A DNA stretch of 64,000 bases from Candidatus Aminicenantota bacterium. GTDB taxonomy: Bacteria > Acidobacteriota > Aminicenantia > Aminicenantales > Aminicenantaceae. Below are positions 18,587 through 28,459 of the stretch, in pieces (positions within the stretch are counted from its first letter, which is position 1; each line of letters starts with the position of its first letter). The position numbers and the translations under genes are program-made. The stretch is taken from NCBI GenBank assembly GCA_020348385.1, contig CP070750.1, forward strand, positions 2,027,886 through 2,091,885, written 5' to 3'. The notes below the pieces were generated by a model that saw only the letters and a program-made list of their open reading frames with translations, was not told where the DNA came from and ran no database searches.

Positions 18587-19912
18587 TTGAAAATTCTCAA
18601 GAATAAGCAGGTTTTAAATCGAAGGAATTTCTTGAAATGGGTCGGAAGCGGACTTGCGTTTTCTGCATTACGCCCATTTCCGTTAATTTCACAAACGGAT
18701 CCGCCAGTCGAAAACGACTTATTCTGGATCAAGGATATTCCCCTTCATCCGTTTGTCGGAAAACTGGGATTAAATGCCCATGCAGGTGTGGATTGCTTAC
18801 TCCAATTAATGGGGAGAAATGGGCTGAAATTTTACCGCTCTGAACTGCCCTCGGAGCTTTGCGGACCATCAGGATTGATCGGACCGGCCGATGTCGTTTT
18901 GCTCAAAGTCAATGCCCAATGGAAATATAGGGGTTGTACGAACATCGATCTTGTGCGAGGGCTGATCCAGAGGATTTTAGACCACCCCGATGGTTTTTTC
19001 GGTGAGGTCGTTATATTTGAAAACGGACAGGGAAGAGGGAGCCTTTATTGTGACCGGATGTACGGGAAAAATAGGACTATTTATCCTGATGATAGAGTTC
19101 ACGCCAACGCAGAGAATGAAAACCACAATTATATGTATCTTGTGAATGAAGTATTCAGCGACCCAAGGGTATCTTCCTATCTATTGGACCCGATTCGGAC
19201 GACTTTTATCGGCGATTCCGATCATGTTACAGATGGTTACCGGAGGTTCCAGAATGTTTCCTATCCATGTTTCACAACAGCCGGAGGTCGGCGAATCGAA
19301 CTGCGCGAGGGAATCTGGAACGGCGAGGGGTACAGCGATAATCTCAAATTGATTAACATTCCTGTTCTCAAACATCATGACAAATATGGTTCAGAGATTA
19401 CGGCATCCCTAAAACATTTCTATGGGATACTTTCTATGTCGGATGGCGAATCGAATTTTCGTCATTATGCCGGTTTGGGGGAGACTTGCGGGAAGATGGT
19501 GGCATTTATCAGGGCACCTGTCTTGAATATTATCGACGCCATTTGGGTATCCCATTTGAGTTTGAGGGGATATCCACAAGAAACGACCTTCAGGGCAAAT
19601 CAACTCTTGGCGAGTCAAGATCCTGTCGCTCTGGATTATTGGGCAGCCAAGCATATCCTGCATCCTATTGACTTCAATGAGAGACACCATCCCGATTTTC
19701 CAGGAATCGATCTCTGGCTTAGTGAATCGAGAGATGTCATCAATCGGAACGGAGGTCTTTATCGTCCTGAGCATGGCGTATTCGTCGATAAAACGACAAA
19801 GAACGAGTGGGAAATGAATGTCCTTGACCAGAGCACTCCCCTGTTCATTCGGGAGAAACTAGAAGAGATTCATCAGCTCGGTCGGTCTAAAAGAGGTGAC
19901 ATTATCAAATAA
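18587..19912 (+). CDS. Tat-exported DUF362 family protein
   Basis: A 441-residue protein with a twin-arginine signal (NRRNFLKWVGSG). The body matches DUF362: VVLLKVNAQWKYRG, LINIPVLKHHDKYG, TASLKHFYGILS and QDPVALDYWAAKHIL. The TTG at 18587 is preferred because GGGGAG lies 8 bp upstream and it gives the short basic n-region normal for Tat signals; a GTG at 18554 would add 11 residues. The function of the family is unclear, though members are often linked to iron-sulfur or redox proteins. No iron-sulfur cysteine cluster is obvious here. It is a single gene with no close partner on the plus strand. Confidence 0.85.
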   Translation: MKILKNKQVLNRRNFLKWVGSGLAFSALRPFPLISQTDPPVENDLFWIKDIPLHPFVGKLGLNAHAGVDCLLQLMGRNGLKFYRSELPSELCGPSGLIGPADVVLLKVNAQWKYRGCTNIDLVRGLIQRILDHPDGFFGEVVIFENGQGRGSLYCDRMYGKNRTIYPDDRVHANAENENHNYMYLVNEVFSDPRVSSYLLDPIRTTFIGDSDHVTDGYRRFQNVSYPCFTTAGGRRIELREGIWNGEGYSDNLKLINIPVLKHHDKYGSEITASLKHFYGILSMSDGESNFRHYAGLGETCGKMVAFIRAPVLNIIDAIWVSHLSLRGYPQETTFRANQLLASQDPVALDYWAAKHILHPIDFNERHHPDFPGIDLWLSESRDVINRNGGLYRPEHGVFVDKTTKNEWEMNVLDQSTPLFIREKLEEIHQLGRSKRGDIIK

Positions 19913-20025
19913 GCCTTATCTTTTCCTGTATGCGAACTCAGGATTGATAAGAGCTCATTTCTTTCTTTTAAACCTCGAGTCATATGTGATAATATAGCTG
20001 ACGATTCGCTGTATTGAGGTCTATT

Positions 20026-20487
20026 ATGGGATCTGACTGGAAAAAGGATCTGGCTGGTTTTTTTGAAGAATACGCCATAATCGAGACGAGCAAAAAAGAA
20101 ACGCTCGATGATTTTGGCCAGTTTTGTGAGTTCATTGCCGAACCCGCATTCGAAAACCTGGCAGCAGAGCTAAAAGAATTTGGGATAAGGTCAAAATCCA
20201 GAAGGAATAGGGGAAAATCCATCACATTCCTGATAAATTTTCCCGGAACCCGGATAGATAATTTCCATTACGCCATTTGCCTGCCGAAAAATTCGATTGA
20301 ATTGAGATTGACCTTGCGAATTAGAGGACGAAAAAACCGAAAACATGTCCTAGAAGAGAAGTCGTTGCCTTTCATGGATGGCGTAAATCCCGCAGGTGTG
20401 TTGAAGTTAAAAAAAGAAGACATTATTTCTAACGTTATCAAGCATTACCGTAATTTTGTCCTCGAATCGCTGACGACTTCTCTTTAA
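20026..20487 (+). CDS. Hypothetical cytoplasmic protein (153 aa)
   Basis: A protein with no signal peptide, membrane segment or recognisable motif. The N-terminal half is helical and charged (WKKDLAGFFEEYAI), and the middle has strands (SITFLINFPGTRID, HYAICLPKNSIELRLTLRIRG). The composition is protein-like. ATG at 20026 has GAGG about 6 bp upstream; a TTG at 20014 is a poorer choice. A TATAAT-like run (GATAATAT) lies about 30 bp further upstream as a possible -10. No function is proposed. It sits alone between the DUF362 gene and the MFS gene. Confidence 0.65.
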   Translation: MGSDWKKDLAGFFEEYAIIETSKKETLDDFGQFCEFIAEPAFENLAAELKEFGIRSKSRRNRGKSITFLINFPGTRIDNFHYAICLPKNSIELRLTLRIRGRKNRKHVLEEKSLPFMDGVNPAGVLKLKKEDIISNVIKHYRNFVLESLTTSL

Positions 20488-20611
20488 AATCCCCCGAGAA
20501 CAATTTCATTCAAATGGACCGCCCTTCTGCAGATGTTTTGCATCAATTGATACTGTGCCCGAGAAAAGATTGAATATTGGTAAAACTTCTGTTACCTTGG
20601 TTTTTTTTATC

Positions 20612-21790
20612 ATGGACAAAAAACTTCCCAAGGAAATCTTTACCATCCAGTTCCTGGTTTTACTCTCTTATTCCTCGCTCGCTATCCTCACGTTGCTTCC
20701 CCTTTTTTTTGAACATCTGGGAGGGAGTCCCCGACAGATTGGATTTCTGATCGGCATTTTTTCCTTCGCTGCTTTCCTCTCCCGACCGTTCAGCGGGTGG
20801 ATTCTCAGTCGAGCGAATCCCAAAAAAGTCATGTTGGCTGGCCTTTTCATTGTCCTGATCGCTTTGACTTTGCATCTGCTGGTCCGACAACTTGACTGGT
20901 TTATTATTTTCCTGAGGATTTTCCATGGCATCGGATTTTCTCTGCTGATAATAGCCGCGCTTTTGATAGCGGTTTTGGTCGTACGTGAGAATTTAAGAAC
21001 TTATGCGATTGGAGTGGTATCCACAGGTTTTTTGCTGCCGCTATTAGTGGTTCCGGCACTAGGTGAGGAGATAATCAAAAGATACGGCTTTTTTTTCTTT
21101 TTTCTTTCAGCCATTTTTTTTGCCGCTATCCCTGTCATTTTTGCCTTATTCCTGAAATTCCGGTTGCCCCAGGAAGGGGCGGATGACGGGCTTGCAGACA
21201 CCGGGTTTTTCAATCTTTTGAGACAGAAAAAGATGTTTTTTATTTTTCTCTTGACCTTTCTTTTTGAAGTCGCATTGAGTGCCAGCTTAAGTTTTGTTCC
21301 CCTGTTGGCTCTAGAAGGTGCATCGATGAGGGCAGGCTATTTTTATACAAGCTTGGGCTTGACGGCTGTTTTTTTGCGTTTATTCGGTGGACGATGGCTG
21401 AGGTTTTGGGGTAATCCCAAGTTGTTGCTGCCGGCGTTGTATTTATTGTGTGGCGGGGCTGTTTTAGTTTACCTGTCCCAAAACAGCGGGATGCTTGCTT
21501 TTTCGGGATTTGTCTGGGGAATGGGAACAGGAGTTCTCTATCCTCACCTTTCTGGGCTGAGCGTGGACGGAGTCGCTCCAAAGGATAGAGGAAGAGCCTT
21601 AAGCCTTTTTGCATCCTCGGTTGATTTGGGTTTTGCGCTCGGCCCGATCATTTTTGGCTGGCTATCGCAAGCGCTTGGAGTGAGGGAGGCCTTTTTGTCT
21701 TTGGCTCTGATCATTTTCGTCACATCCACTGGGATCTCGCTTTGGGGAAGGTCTTCAGTGATGAGCCTCCAACCAGATTCGAATCCCTGA
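20612..21790 (+). CDS. Major facilitator superfamily transporter
   Basis: A 392-residue membrane protein with about twelve hydrophobic segments. The MFS loop 2-3 signature is recognisable as GWILSRANPKKVM near 80. The pseudo-repeat has TFLFEVALSASLSFVPLLALEGAS as the start of the second half, and the later DRGRALSLFASSVDLGFALGPI resembles the drug-efflux family. The substrate is unknown. The ATG at 20612 gives a standard 12-segment length; a GTG at 20555 would add 19 residues and also lacks a ribosome binding site, so the start is uncertain. It converges with the pflX-like gene, with the stop codons adjacent. Confidence 0.85.
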   Translation: MDKKLPKEIFTIQFLVLLSYSSLAILTLLPLFFEHLGGSPRQIGFLIGIFSFAAFLSRPFSGWILSRANPKKVMLAGLFIVLIALTLHLLVRQLDWFIIFLRIFHGIGFSLLIIAALLIAVLVVRENLRTYAIGVVSTGFLLPLLVVPALGEEIIKRYGFFFFFLSAIFFAAIPVIFALFLKFRLPQEGADDGLADTGFFNLLRQKKMFFIFLLTFLFEVALSASLSFVPLLALEGASMRAGYFYTSLGLTAVFLRLFGGRWLRFWGNPKLLLPALYLLCGGAVLVYLSQNSGMLAFSGFVWGMGTGVLYPHLSGLSVDGVAPKDRGRALSLFASSVDLGFALGPIIFGWLSQALGVREAFLSLALIIFVTSTGISLWGRSSVMSLQPDSNP

Positions 21791-22735
21791 TCAGAACCAA
21801 ACGAGACGGAGTTTCTCCCTTTTGTCCAATCGGGTAATACCTTCCTCCTTGGCGATGGCAATGGCTTGGTTGTATTCTTCTGCAGTGATCCTCCGGTTCA
21901 GAGGAGAATCCAGGGGAATGTTTCCGCATGGATAATACTGATCCATGATATTCACATAGGTGTTCTGGGAGATTTCTGAGGCAAAAAATCGCATGACTTC
22001 CCTTGTTCCTGCGAGGTCTGAGGGTAGTACAAGGTGACGAACGAGAAGGCCACGAACCGCGACTCCCTGTTCATCGATTTGCAGATCTCCTACCTGACGG
22101 AACATTTCTTTTATAGCGCTTTTGGCTATGAGCGGATAATCTGACGCTTGAGAATATTTTTTGGAGACTTCCCCTTTGCTGTATTTAAAATCCGGCATGT
22201 AGATATCGAAGATCCCATCCAAAAGTCGGAGAGTCTCCACCGAATCATAACCACCTGTGTTGTATACCAGAGGAACATCAAGCCCCATTTCAATGGCTTG
22301 GGGAAGAGATTCGAGGATTTGAGGGACGAAGTGAGTCGGGCTGACAAAGTTGATATTGTGACAGCCCAATCGTTGGAGTTCAACCATGACATTGGCGAGT
22401 TTATGGATAGGGATTTTTTGGCCTTCTCCCGCATGGCTTATGGAATAGTTTTGACAGAAGAGGCATCCGAGGTTGCAATGGGTCAGAAAGATAGTCCCAG
22501 AACCGTGATGCCCGACGAGAGGACTCTCTTCTCCAAAATGGGGTGCATAGGAACTAACTTCGGGGAGATACCCGGCTTCACAAAAGCCTTTTTCATCTTG
22601 GGTGCGGTCGACGCCACAATCACGCGGGCAAACAGTGCAAGATTCGAGCATGTTGTGAGCCTTCTGGACGATATCGGGGAATAACCCTTGTTCATGGGCT
22701 TTCCTATAGGCCGGGATAAAGTTTTCTTTTGGCAT
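21791..22735 (-). CDS. Radical SAM protein, PflX / PflA-like family
   Basis: A 314-residue protein. The SAM-binding iron-sulfur motif is C87-x3-C91-x2-C94 (HCNLGCLFCQN). A second N-terminal cysteine cluster (C33, C36, C40, C52) is typical of COG1313 proteins annotated as PflX, a distant pyruvate-formate-lyase activating enzyme relative. YMPDFKYS and PLDSPLNRRIT are further family features. The actual substrate is unknown. The ATG at 22735 has no ribosome binding site; a TATAAT lies 7 nt upstream on the same strand, suggesting a leaderless transcript. It is divergent from the PgeF gene. Confidence 0.88.
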   Translation of the reverse strand: MPKENFIPAYRKAHEQGLFPDIVQKAHNMLESCTVCPRDCGVDRTQDEKGFCEAGYLPEVSSYAPHFGEESPLVGHHGSGTIFLTHCNLGCLFCQNYSISHAGEGQKIPIHKLANVMVELQRLGCHNINFVSPTHFVPQILESLPQAIEMGLDVPLVYNTGGYDSVETLRLLDGIFDIYMPDFKYSKGEVSKKYSQASDYPLIAKSAIKEMFRQVGDLQIDEQGVAVRGLLVRHLVLPSDLAGTREVMRFFASEISQNTYVNIMDQYYPCGNIPLDSPLNRRITAEEYNQAIAIAKEEGITRLDKREKLRLVWF

Positions 22736-22742
22736 TTTTTTG

Positions 22743-22771
22743 ATTATAACACAATTTTTCTCCCTAAAAAG
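22743..22771 (-). promoter_or_regulatory. Promoter of the pflX-like gene
   Basis: On the minus strand TATAAT lies at 22748-22743, preceded by a TTTTTA-like -35 near 22770-22765. The ATG at 22735 is 7 nt after the -10, so transcription would begin at or next to the start codon. Confidence 0.4.
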
Positions 22772-22782
22772 GGAGCGCTGGC

Positions 22783-22811
22783 TTGTTTTTTTTGCATCCA
22801 GAAGTTATAAA
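22783..22811 (+). promoter_or_regulatory. Promoter of the pgeF gene
   Basis: TTGTTT (22783-22788), a 17-bp spacer, and TATAAA (22806-22811) lie 9 nt before the ATG at 22821. This supports that start and suggests a leaderless transcript. It overlaps the divergent promoter of the pflX-like gene. Confidence 0.45.
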
Positions 22812-22820
22812 AAGACGCAT

Positions 22821-23525
22821 ATGAAGTTTGAATCAAAAACATTTATCACCATTTCCGAATGGGAGAAAATTCCCTTCCTTGTCCACGGTTTTGGCAACAA
22901 GAACTGGCAATATGCCGACTTTGAGACTCATCCTCTCCTGCGAAACTTTAAACCTCTCTATTTGCGCCAAATTCATTCGGATATTCTCCATATTGTCGAC
23001 GATGTTCCCGATGATGTGCTGTCTGGAGATGCTCTGTTGACCGATCGTCAAGGCCTATTGCTTGTCATAAAAACAGCGGACTGTCTCCCAGTATTGATCG
23101 CAGACCCGAAGACAAAAGCTCTCGCTGCTGTTCATTGTGGTTGGAGGAGCACAAGCCAGAAGTTGATCCGAAAAGTGATCCAGTGTTTGGTAGAACATTT
23201 CCAGTGTGATCCCTCGTCCCTGTTGGCCGCTCTCGGTCCATGCATAGGGAAAGATTGCTATGAAGTGGGAGAGGATGTAAGAGACGAGTTCGAAAAGAGG
23301 GGATTGACACATGATGCGTTTCTTCCTCATCCTCAGAATTTAAGAAAATTTTATCTTGATCTGCTGATGGCGACAAGACACCAGTTGCTGGATGGGGGAG
23401 TAAAAAGATCCCACATTTCTCAGGTAGACCTCTGCACCCATTGCGAGGAATTTCTCCTTTCCTATAGGCGCTCTCAGCAAAAAGAAGGTCGAATGCTGAG
23501 CTTTATCGGGAGAACATTCGCCTAA
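22821..23525 (+). CDS. pgeF: Peptidoglycan editing factor PgeF (laccase-domain / YfiH family)
   Basis: A 234-residue cytosolic protein. The metal ligands of the family are H52 (QIHSD), C88 (TADCLPV) and H105 (VHCGWRS). The spacing of 36 and 17 residues equals that recalled for the E. coli YfiH site. Members hydrolyse or phosphorolyse purine nucleosides, and PgeF also prevents L-Ser misincorporation into peptidoglycan. The start at 22821 is supported by the promoter at 22783-22811; a TTG at 22740 would read through that promoter. A further CSHC-like cluster is at DLCTHCEEF. It sits 127 bp ahead of purC on the same strand. Confidence 0.9.
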   Translation: MKFESKTFITISEWEKIPFLVHGFGNKNWQYADFETHPLLRNFKPLYLRQIHSDILHIVDDVPDDVLSGDALLTDRQGLLLVIKTADCLPVLIADPKTKALAAVHCGWRSTSQKLIRKVIQCLVEHFQCDPSSLLAALGPCIGKDCYEVGEDVRDEFEKRGLTHDAFLPHPQNLRKFYLDLLMATRHQLLDGGVKRSHISQVDLCTHCEEFLLSYRRSQQKEGRMLSFIGRTFA

Positions 23526-23652
23526 TCGGATTTTGGGATGAATGCGTTCCGCTGTATTTTTGTTGCTTTTTGATTCCAATTTTTTTATTCTTTATCTACT
23601 TGTGCAAAATTATCTGGATTATTTAGATGAAATTCTTTGCAAGGAAAAACAA

Positions 23653-24543
23653 ATGGATAAAATGTATTCAGAAATCACCATCCCCGGATTGAAGCTTTTT
23701 AAAAAAGGCAAAGTTAGAGAGGTCTATGAGGTGGGAGAGAATCTCCTGATCGTGGCATCAGACCGCATCTCTGCGTATGATTATGTGCTTCCTTCACTCA
23801 TACCGGATAAGGGAAAGATACTCACACAGCTTTCTTTGTTCTGGTTTGGCTACACCGAGCTAATCTGCCCCAACCATGTGATCACGGCAGATGTGGATGA
23901 ATACCCCGAGGTTCTTCATGAACACAAGGAGAAATTGGAGAAGAGATCCATACTTGTCAAAAAGACCGAGGTGATACCGGTCGAGTGCGTGGTGAGAGGG
24001 TATCTTGCCGGTTCTGGATGGAGAGAGTATAGAGCGAATCGGGAAACAAGCGGAGTAAAGCTTCCGGAAGGCATGCAACAAGCAGACAGGTTGGAGGAAC
24101 CTATTTTTACTCCGGCGACCAAAGCCGAAGAAGGGCATGATATAAACATTTCGTTCAAAGAAATGCAAAAGATCGTGGGGGCAGATATTTCCGAGAAAAT
24201 CAAAGCAGTGAGTCTGGAGCTTTACCAAAAGGCTACCTTTCATGCTTTATCAAGAGGGATCATCATCGCGGATACAAAATTCGAGTTTGGATTAAGGGAA
24301 GATGAGCTCATCCTTGTGGATGAGATCTTCACCCCCGATTCCTCCCGGTTTTGGCCGATGGAGCATTATAGTCCGGGGAAATCTCAGTTGAGCCTCGATA
24401 AACAATTTGTCCGCGATTACCTGGACAGCACGGACTGGGATAAGAATTCACCCCCTCCTTCGTTGCCTCCTGAGATCGTCCAGCAGACTTTTGACAGGTA
24501 CATGGAAATCTTCTGTCTTTTATCCGATAAAGCAGAACTATGA
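23653..24543 (+). CDS. purC: Phosphoribosylaminoimidazole-succinocarboxamide synthase PurC
   Basis: PurC joins CAIR and aspartate with ATP to make SAICAR in purine synthesis. The 296-residue protein carries GKVREVYEV (nucleotide-binding start), ASDRISAYDYVLP, ECVVRGYLAGSGWREY and DTKFEFGL. Length fits the longer bacterial type. Start at 23653 is set by AAGGA about 7 bp upstream; the open frame extends 37 codons further upstream but has no family match there. The stop overlaps the next start (ATGA), so purC and the PHP gene are translationally coupled. No other purine gene is in the window. Confidence 0.95.
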   Translation: MDKMYSEITIPGLKLFKKGKVREVYEVGENLLIVASDRISAYDYVLPSLIPDKGKILTQLSLFWFGYTELICPNHVITADVDEYPEVLHEHKEKLEKRSILVKKTEVIPVECVVRGYLAGSGWREYRANRETSGVKLPEGMQQADRLEEPIFTPATKAEEGHDINISFKEMQKIVGADISEKIKAVSLELYQKATFHALSRGIIIADTKFEFGLREDELILVDEIFTPDSSRFWPMEHYSPGKSQLSLDKQFVRDYLDSTDWDKNSPPPSLPPEIVQQTFDRYMEIFCLLSDKAEL

Positions 24544-25430
24544 TGCCTTCTCCCATCGACCTTCACATCCATTCTTCTAAGAGCAGCGACGGGGATTTTT
24601 CTCCGTTTCATATCGTTCAACTCGCCAAAGAAAAAAAGATGAAAGCGATTTCTATAACAGACCACGATACCGTTGCTGCCTACCCGGAAACCCTCCGTTA
24701 CGGAAAGGAAGCTGGAGTGGAGATCATCCCCAGCATGGAGCTCACAACCATATTTGAGGAGAGGGAATTTCATCTCCTCCTTCCTTTTATCGAGTGGAAG
24801 AGCAAGATCGTTTCCAACCTCATCTCTCAGGTGGCCAAGAGAAGGGTAAAGGAGGCCCGAGGAAGGGTCGAAAAACTCCAGGCGCTTGGTTTTGACATCA
24901 CCTGGAAGGAAGTACAAAAAGAGGCTGGTGCATTTCCCCCGTTGGGTATCTCGATCGCTCAGATCCTCCTCCGCAAGGTAGAAGCAGATAAGGATCAGAA
25001 CTCCACATTGGGGAAATACTTGGAAGAAAATAATCGTCCACTGGCACCGTACTACTTCTATAAGGATTATTTTATGGAAGGAAAACCTGCATCTGTGCCG
25101 AGACAAAACATAAGTATCTTGGATGTGCTCGACATCATTTCCCAAACAGGAGCGGTTCCTGTTCTTGCCCATCCCGGGGCCTATTTTCAGAACGTAAAAA
25201 GGCAAGATCTTGTGGCTTTAAAAGAGAGAGGGCTTCAGGGATTGGAAGTTTATACCTCCTACCATTCATCCGAACAGAGCGAGCTTTACCTTCAGATGGC
25301 CCTTGAGCTTGATCTTGTTCCAACGGCTGGTTCAGATTTTCACGGAACGATCAAACCTCAAATACCTTTTGGCATTTTGAACAATGGAGCTTACTGGATG
25401 GTGGAGGAATTGAGGAAAAGGAGACCATAG
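24540..25430 (+). CDS. PHP domain phosphoesterase (YciV / RNase AM-like)
   Basis: A 296-residue protein of the PHP family. Metal ligands appear in the order DLHIHS (residues about 7-12), ITDHD (about 38-42), a central acidic position, VLAHPG (near 213) and SDFHG (near 264). The COG0613 type has 5'-3' exonuclease or 3',5'-bisphosphate phosphatase activity; which one applies here is not known. The start ATG overlaps the purC stop, and CvpA begins directly after the stop codon. Ligands are conserved, so an active enzyme is expected. Confidence 0.88.
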   Translation: MMPSPIDLHIHSSKSSDGDFSPFHIVQLAKEKKMKAISITDHDTVAAYPETLRYGKEAGVEIIPSMELTTIFEEREFHLLLPFIEWKSKIVSNLISQVAKRRVKEARGRVEKLQALGFDITWKEVQKEAGAFPPLGISIAQILLRKVEADKDQNSTLGKYLEENNRPLAPYYFYKDYFMEGKPASVPRQNISILDVLDIISQTGAVPVLAHPGAYFQNVKRQDLVALKERGLQGLEVYTSYHSSEQSELYLQMALELDLVPTAGSDFHGTIKPQIPFGILNNGAYWMVEELRKRRP

Positions 25431-25964
25431 ATGGTATTTAACTGGTTAGATATCCTTCTTCTTGTGATAATTGCTGTAACCATTATCATCGGGGCCATCA
25501 GGGGATTTATCCGACAAATCATCGGGCTCCTTGCCGTTATTGTAGGTTTGGTACTGGCGGTAAAATATTATTCTTACGGATCTGAAATCTTCGCATTCAT
25601 CCGCAATGATGTGCTTGCCCAATTGTTGGGATTTTTTTTGATATTCGTGGCTGTTTTGTGCATCGGGTGGACGATAAATATTCTATTGGCCAAAGCAGTC
25701 AAGGGACCCTTCAAGTCATTGAATCGTTTATTAGGGGCTGGTTTTGGGCTCATAAAAGGTGTGCTTATCTGCTGTGTTGTGGTTTTTGGATTTCTCATAT
25801 TTCCAGTCAATGCCAAAGCGCTAGAGGAATCTCAGCTTGCCCCTTATTGTATCGAAATCGCCAAGACCGCATACAATCTAATTCCTCAAGAGCTAAAGGA
25901 TAAATTCAACGAGGCCTATCAGGAGATCATGGGAAAGAGAGAGAAAGATGTCAAAAAAGTCTAA
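25431..25964 (+). CDS. cvpA: CvpA family membrane protein
   Basis: A 177-residue protein with four membrane segments in the first 125 residues (DILLLVIIAVTIIIGAIRGFIRQ is the CvpA signature) and a charged cytosolic tail. The family is named for colicin V production; its role is an envelope function that is not well defined. It starts right after the PHP gene stop. Its last 17 bp overlap the start of the Fis-type regulator gene. It ends a run of coupled genes beginning at purC. Confidence 0.88.
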   Translation: MVFNWLDILLLVIIAVTIIIGAIRGFIRQIIGLLAVIVGLVLAVKYYSYGSEIFAFIRNDVLAQLLGFFLIFVAVLCIGWTINILLAKAVKGPFKSLNRLLGAGFGLIKGVLICCVVVFGFLIFPVNAKALEESQLAPYCIEIAKTAYNLIPQELKDKFNEAYQEIMGKREKDVKKV

Positions 25965-26196
25965 AATGCCCACCATCCATGAACAAATGGTTTTCCTGAT
26001 CCATGAGATGGTGGAAAGGGAATTGCCGATAAAAGAGGCCATCAAAGAATTTGAAAAAATCTATATCGAAACAGCGGCTGAAACATACAACGGAAATAAG
26101 ACAAAAATGGCTCAAGCACTGGGCATTCATCGTAACACCCTTCACAATCTGTGCAAAACATTAAAAATAAAAGTGAGAATGCATCCGAACGGATAA
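25948..26196 (+). CDS. Fis-type helix-turn-helix protein (82 aa)
   Basis: A small basic protein with a C-terminal HTH of the Fis/NtrC-C family: AAETYNGNKTKMAQALGIHRNTLHNLCK at about residues 43-70, with the hallmark alternation of the second helix. The N-terminal 40 residues are helical and may dimerise. It probably acts as a nucleoid or transcription regulator. It overlaps cvpA by 17 bp, with ATG in the +1 frame, so it is probably coupled to it. It lies 176 bp before groES; whether it affects that promoter cannot be judged. Confidence 0.8.
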   Translation: MSKKSKMPTIHEQMVFLIHEMVERELPIKEAIKEFEKIYIETAAETYNGNKTKMAQALGIHRNTLHNLCKTLKIKVRMHPNG

Positions 26197-26254
26197 AAAA
26201 TGGTGTTGATTTTTTGAGTATACGGAAACTAACCTAGAGGAGAACGCTCAATAA

Positions 26255-26281
26255 TTAGCAATCTTGTTAAAAGAGTGCTAA
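26255..26281 (+). promoter_or_regulatory. CIRCE element 1 (HrcA operator)
   Basis: TTAGCAATC, 9-bp spacer, GAGTGCTAA. The right arm is perfect against the CIRCE consensus; the left arm differs at one position (A for C). It lies 17 bp before the -35 of the groES promoter. HrcA binding is inferred from established knowledge of CIRCE. Confidence 0.9.
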
Positions 26282-26297
26282 TTTTTTCATTATTTTC

Positions 26298-26326
26298 TTG
26301 ACAACACATAAGTTTTTTTCTATATT
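26298..26326 (+). promoter_or_regulatory. Sigma-70 promoter of groES-groEL
   Basis: TTGACA (26298-26303) and TATATT (26321-26326) are separated by exactly 17 bp. This is the best promoter sequence in the window. The second CIRCE starts inside the -10, giving a direct route to repression. Confidence 0.88.
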
Positions 26327-26351
26327 AGCACTTTCCCTCATAAACTGCTAA
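26325..26351 (+). promoter_or_regulatory. CIRCE element 2, degenerate (overlaps -10 and start site)
   Basis: TTAGCACTT, 9-bp spacer, AACTGCTAA. The arm length and spacer match CIRCE; the left arm has one mismatch and the right arm two. It overlaps the -10 hexamer and the likely transcription start, where a bound HrcA would block polymerase. Confidence 0.75.
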
Positions 26352-26372
26352 AAATCATAATAGGAGGTTCTA

Positions 26373-26660
26373 ATGAAAGTGATCCCTCTACATGACAGAG
26401 TCCTGGTCAAAAGACTAGAGGCAGAGGAGACCACAAAAGGCGGAATAATCATTCCTGATACGGCAAAAGAAAAACCCCAAGAAGCGGAAGTAATCGCGGT
26501 GGGAAAGGGCCGTGTAGGTGAAGACGGAAAGGTTGTTCCTCTTGATGTAAAAAAAGGTGATAAAGTCCTTATCGGAAAATTCAGTGGTACTGAAGTGACG
26601 ATTGAAGGCGAAGAGCATTTGATTCTTCGCGAAGAAGAGATTCTCGCAAAAATCACCTGA
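26373..26660 (+). CDS. groES: Co-chaperonin GroES
   Basis: A 95-residue chaperonin-10 protein that caps GroEL. It begins [19 protein letters not shown] and carries the mobile-loop segment [17 protein letters not shown] (about 18-34). AGGAGG lies 5 bp before the ATG. It is preceded by a sigma-70 promoter between two CIRCE elements, so it is expected to be heat-inducible through HrcA. It lies 21 bp before groEL. Confidence 0.98.
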   Translation: MKVIPLHDRVLVKRLEAEETTKGGIIIPDTAKEKPQEAEVIAVGKGRVGEDGKVVPLDVKKGDKVLIGKFSGTEVTIEGEEHLILREEEILAKIT

Positions 26661-26669
26661 CATAGGTAA

Positions 26670-28301
<1,632 letters not shown>

Positions 28302-28323
28302 TCATTCGCGCAGAAATTCGAAA

Positions 28324-28359
28324 GGCTCCGAGTTGCTCAGGACTCGGAGCCTTTTTTTT
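28324..28359 (+). terminator. Intrinsic terminator of groES-groEL
   Basis: A perfect 10-bp stem (GGCTCCGAGT with ACTCGGAGCC), an 8-nt loop and a run of eight T residues, starting 22 bp after the groEL stop. Confidence 0.93.
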
Positions 28360-28363
28360 CTCT

Positions 28364-28423
28364 GGCCGACCCAACCCAACCCAAGCATTCAAAGGCCGAC
28401 CCACCCCACCCCCTGCTTTTAAG
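28364..28423 (+). repeat. 30-bp imperfect tandem repeat (two copies)
   Basis: Two 30-bp units, 28364-28393 and 28394-28423, match at 23 of 30 positions. Each begins GGCCGACCCA and continues with ACCC-type C-rich repeats, then an AT-rich tail. They lie between the groEL terminator and the lptFG promoter. The function is unknown. Confidence 0.6.
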
Positions 28424-28425
28424 GT

Positions 28426-28454
28426 TTCTCAATTAAAGTGTTATATGGTATAAA
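28426..28454 (+). promoter_or_regulatory. Promoter of the LptF-LptG fusion gene
   Basis: A TTCTCA -35-like hexamer, then TGGTATAAA as an extended -10 (TGn-TATAAA, -10 at 28449-28454). The GTG at 28463 is 8 nt after the -10, and no ribosome binding site is seen, as expected for a leaderless transcript. Confidence 0.45.
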
Positions 28455-28459
28455 TACCC

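Noticed and set aside
24417..25205. 262-codon open frame antisense to purC and the PHP gene
   Set aside because: Both plus-strand genes are well conserved; the antisense frame is a shadow.
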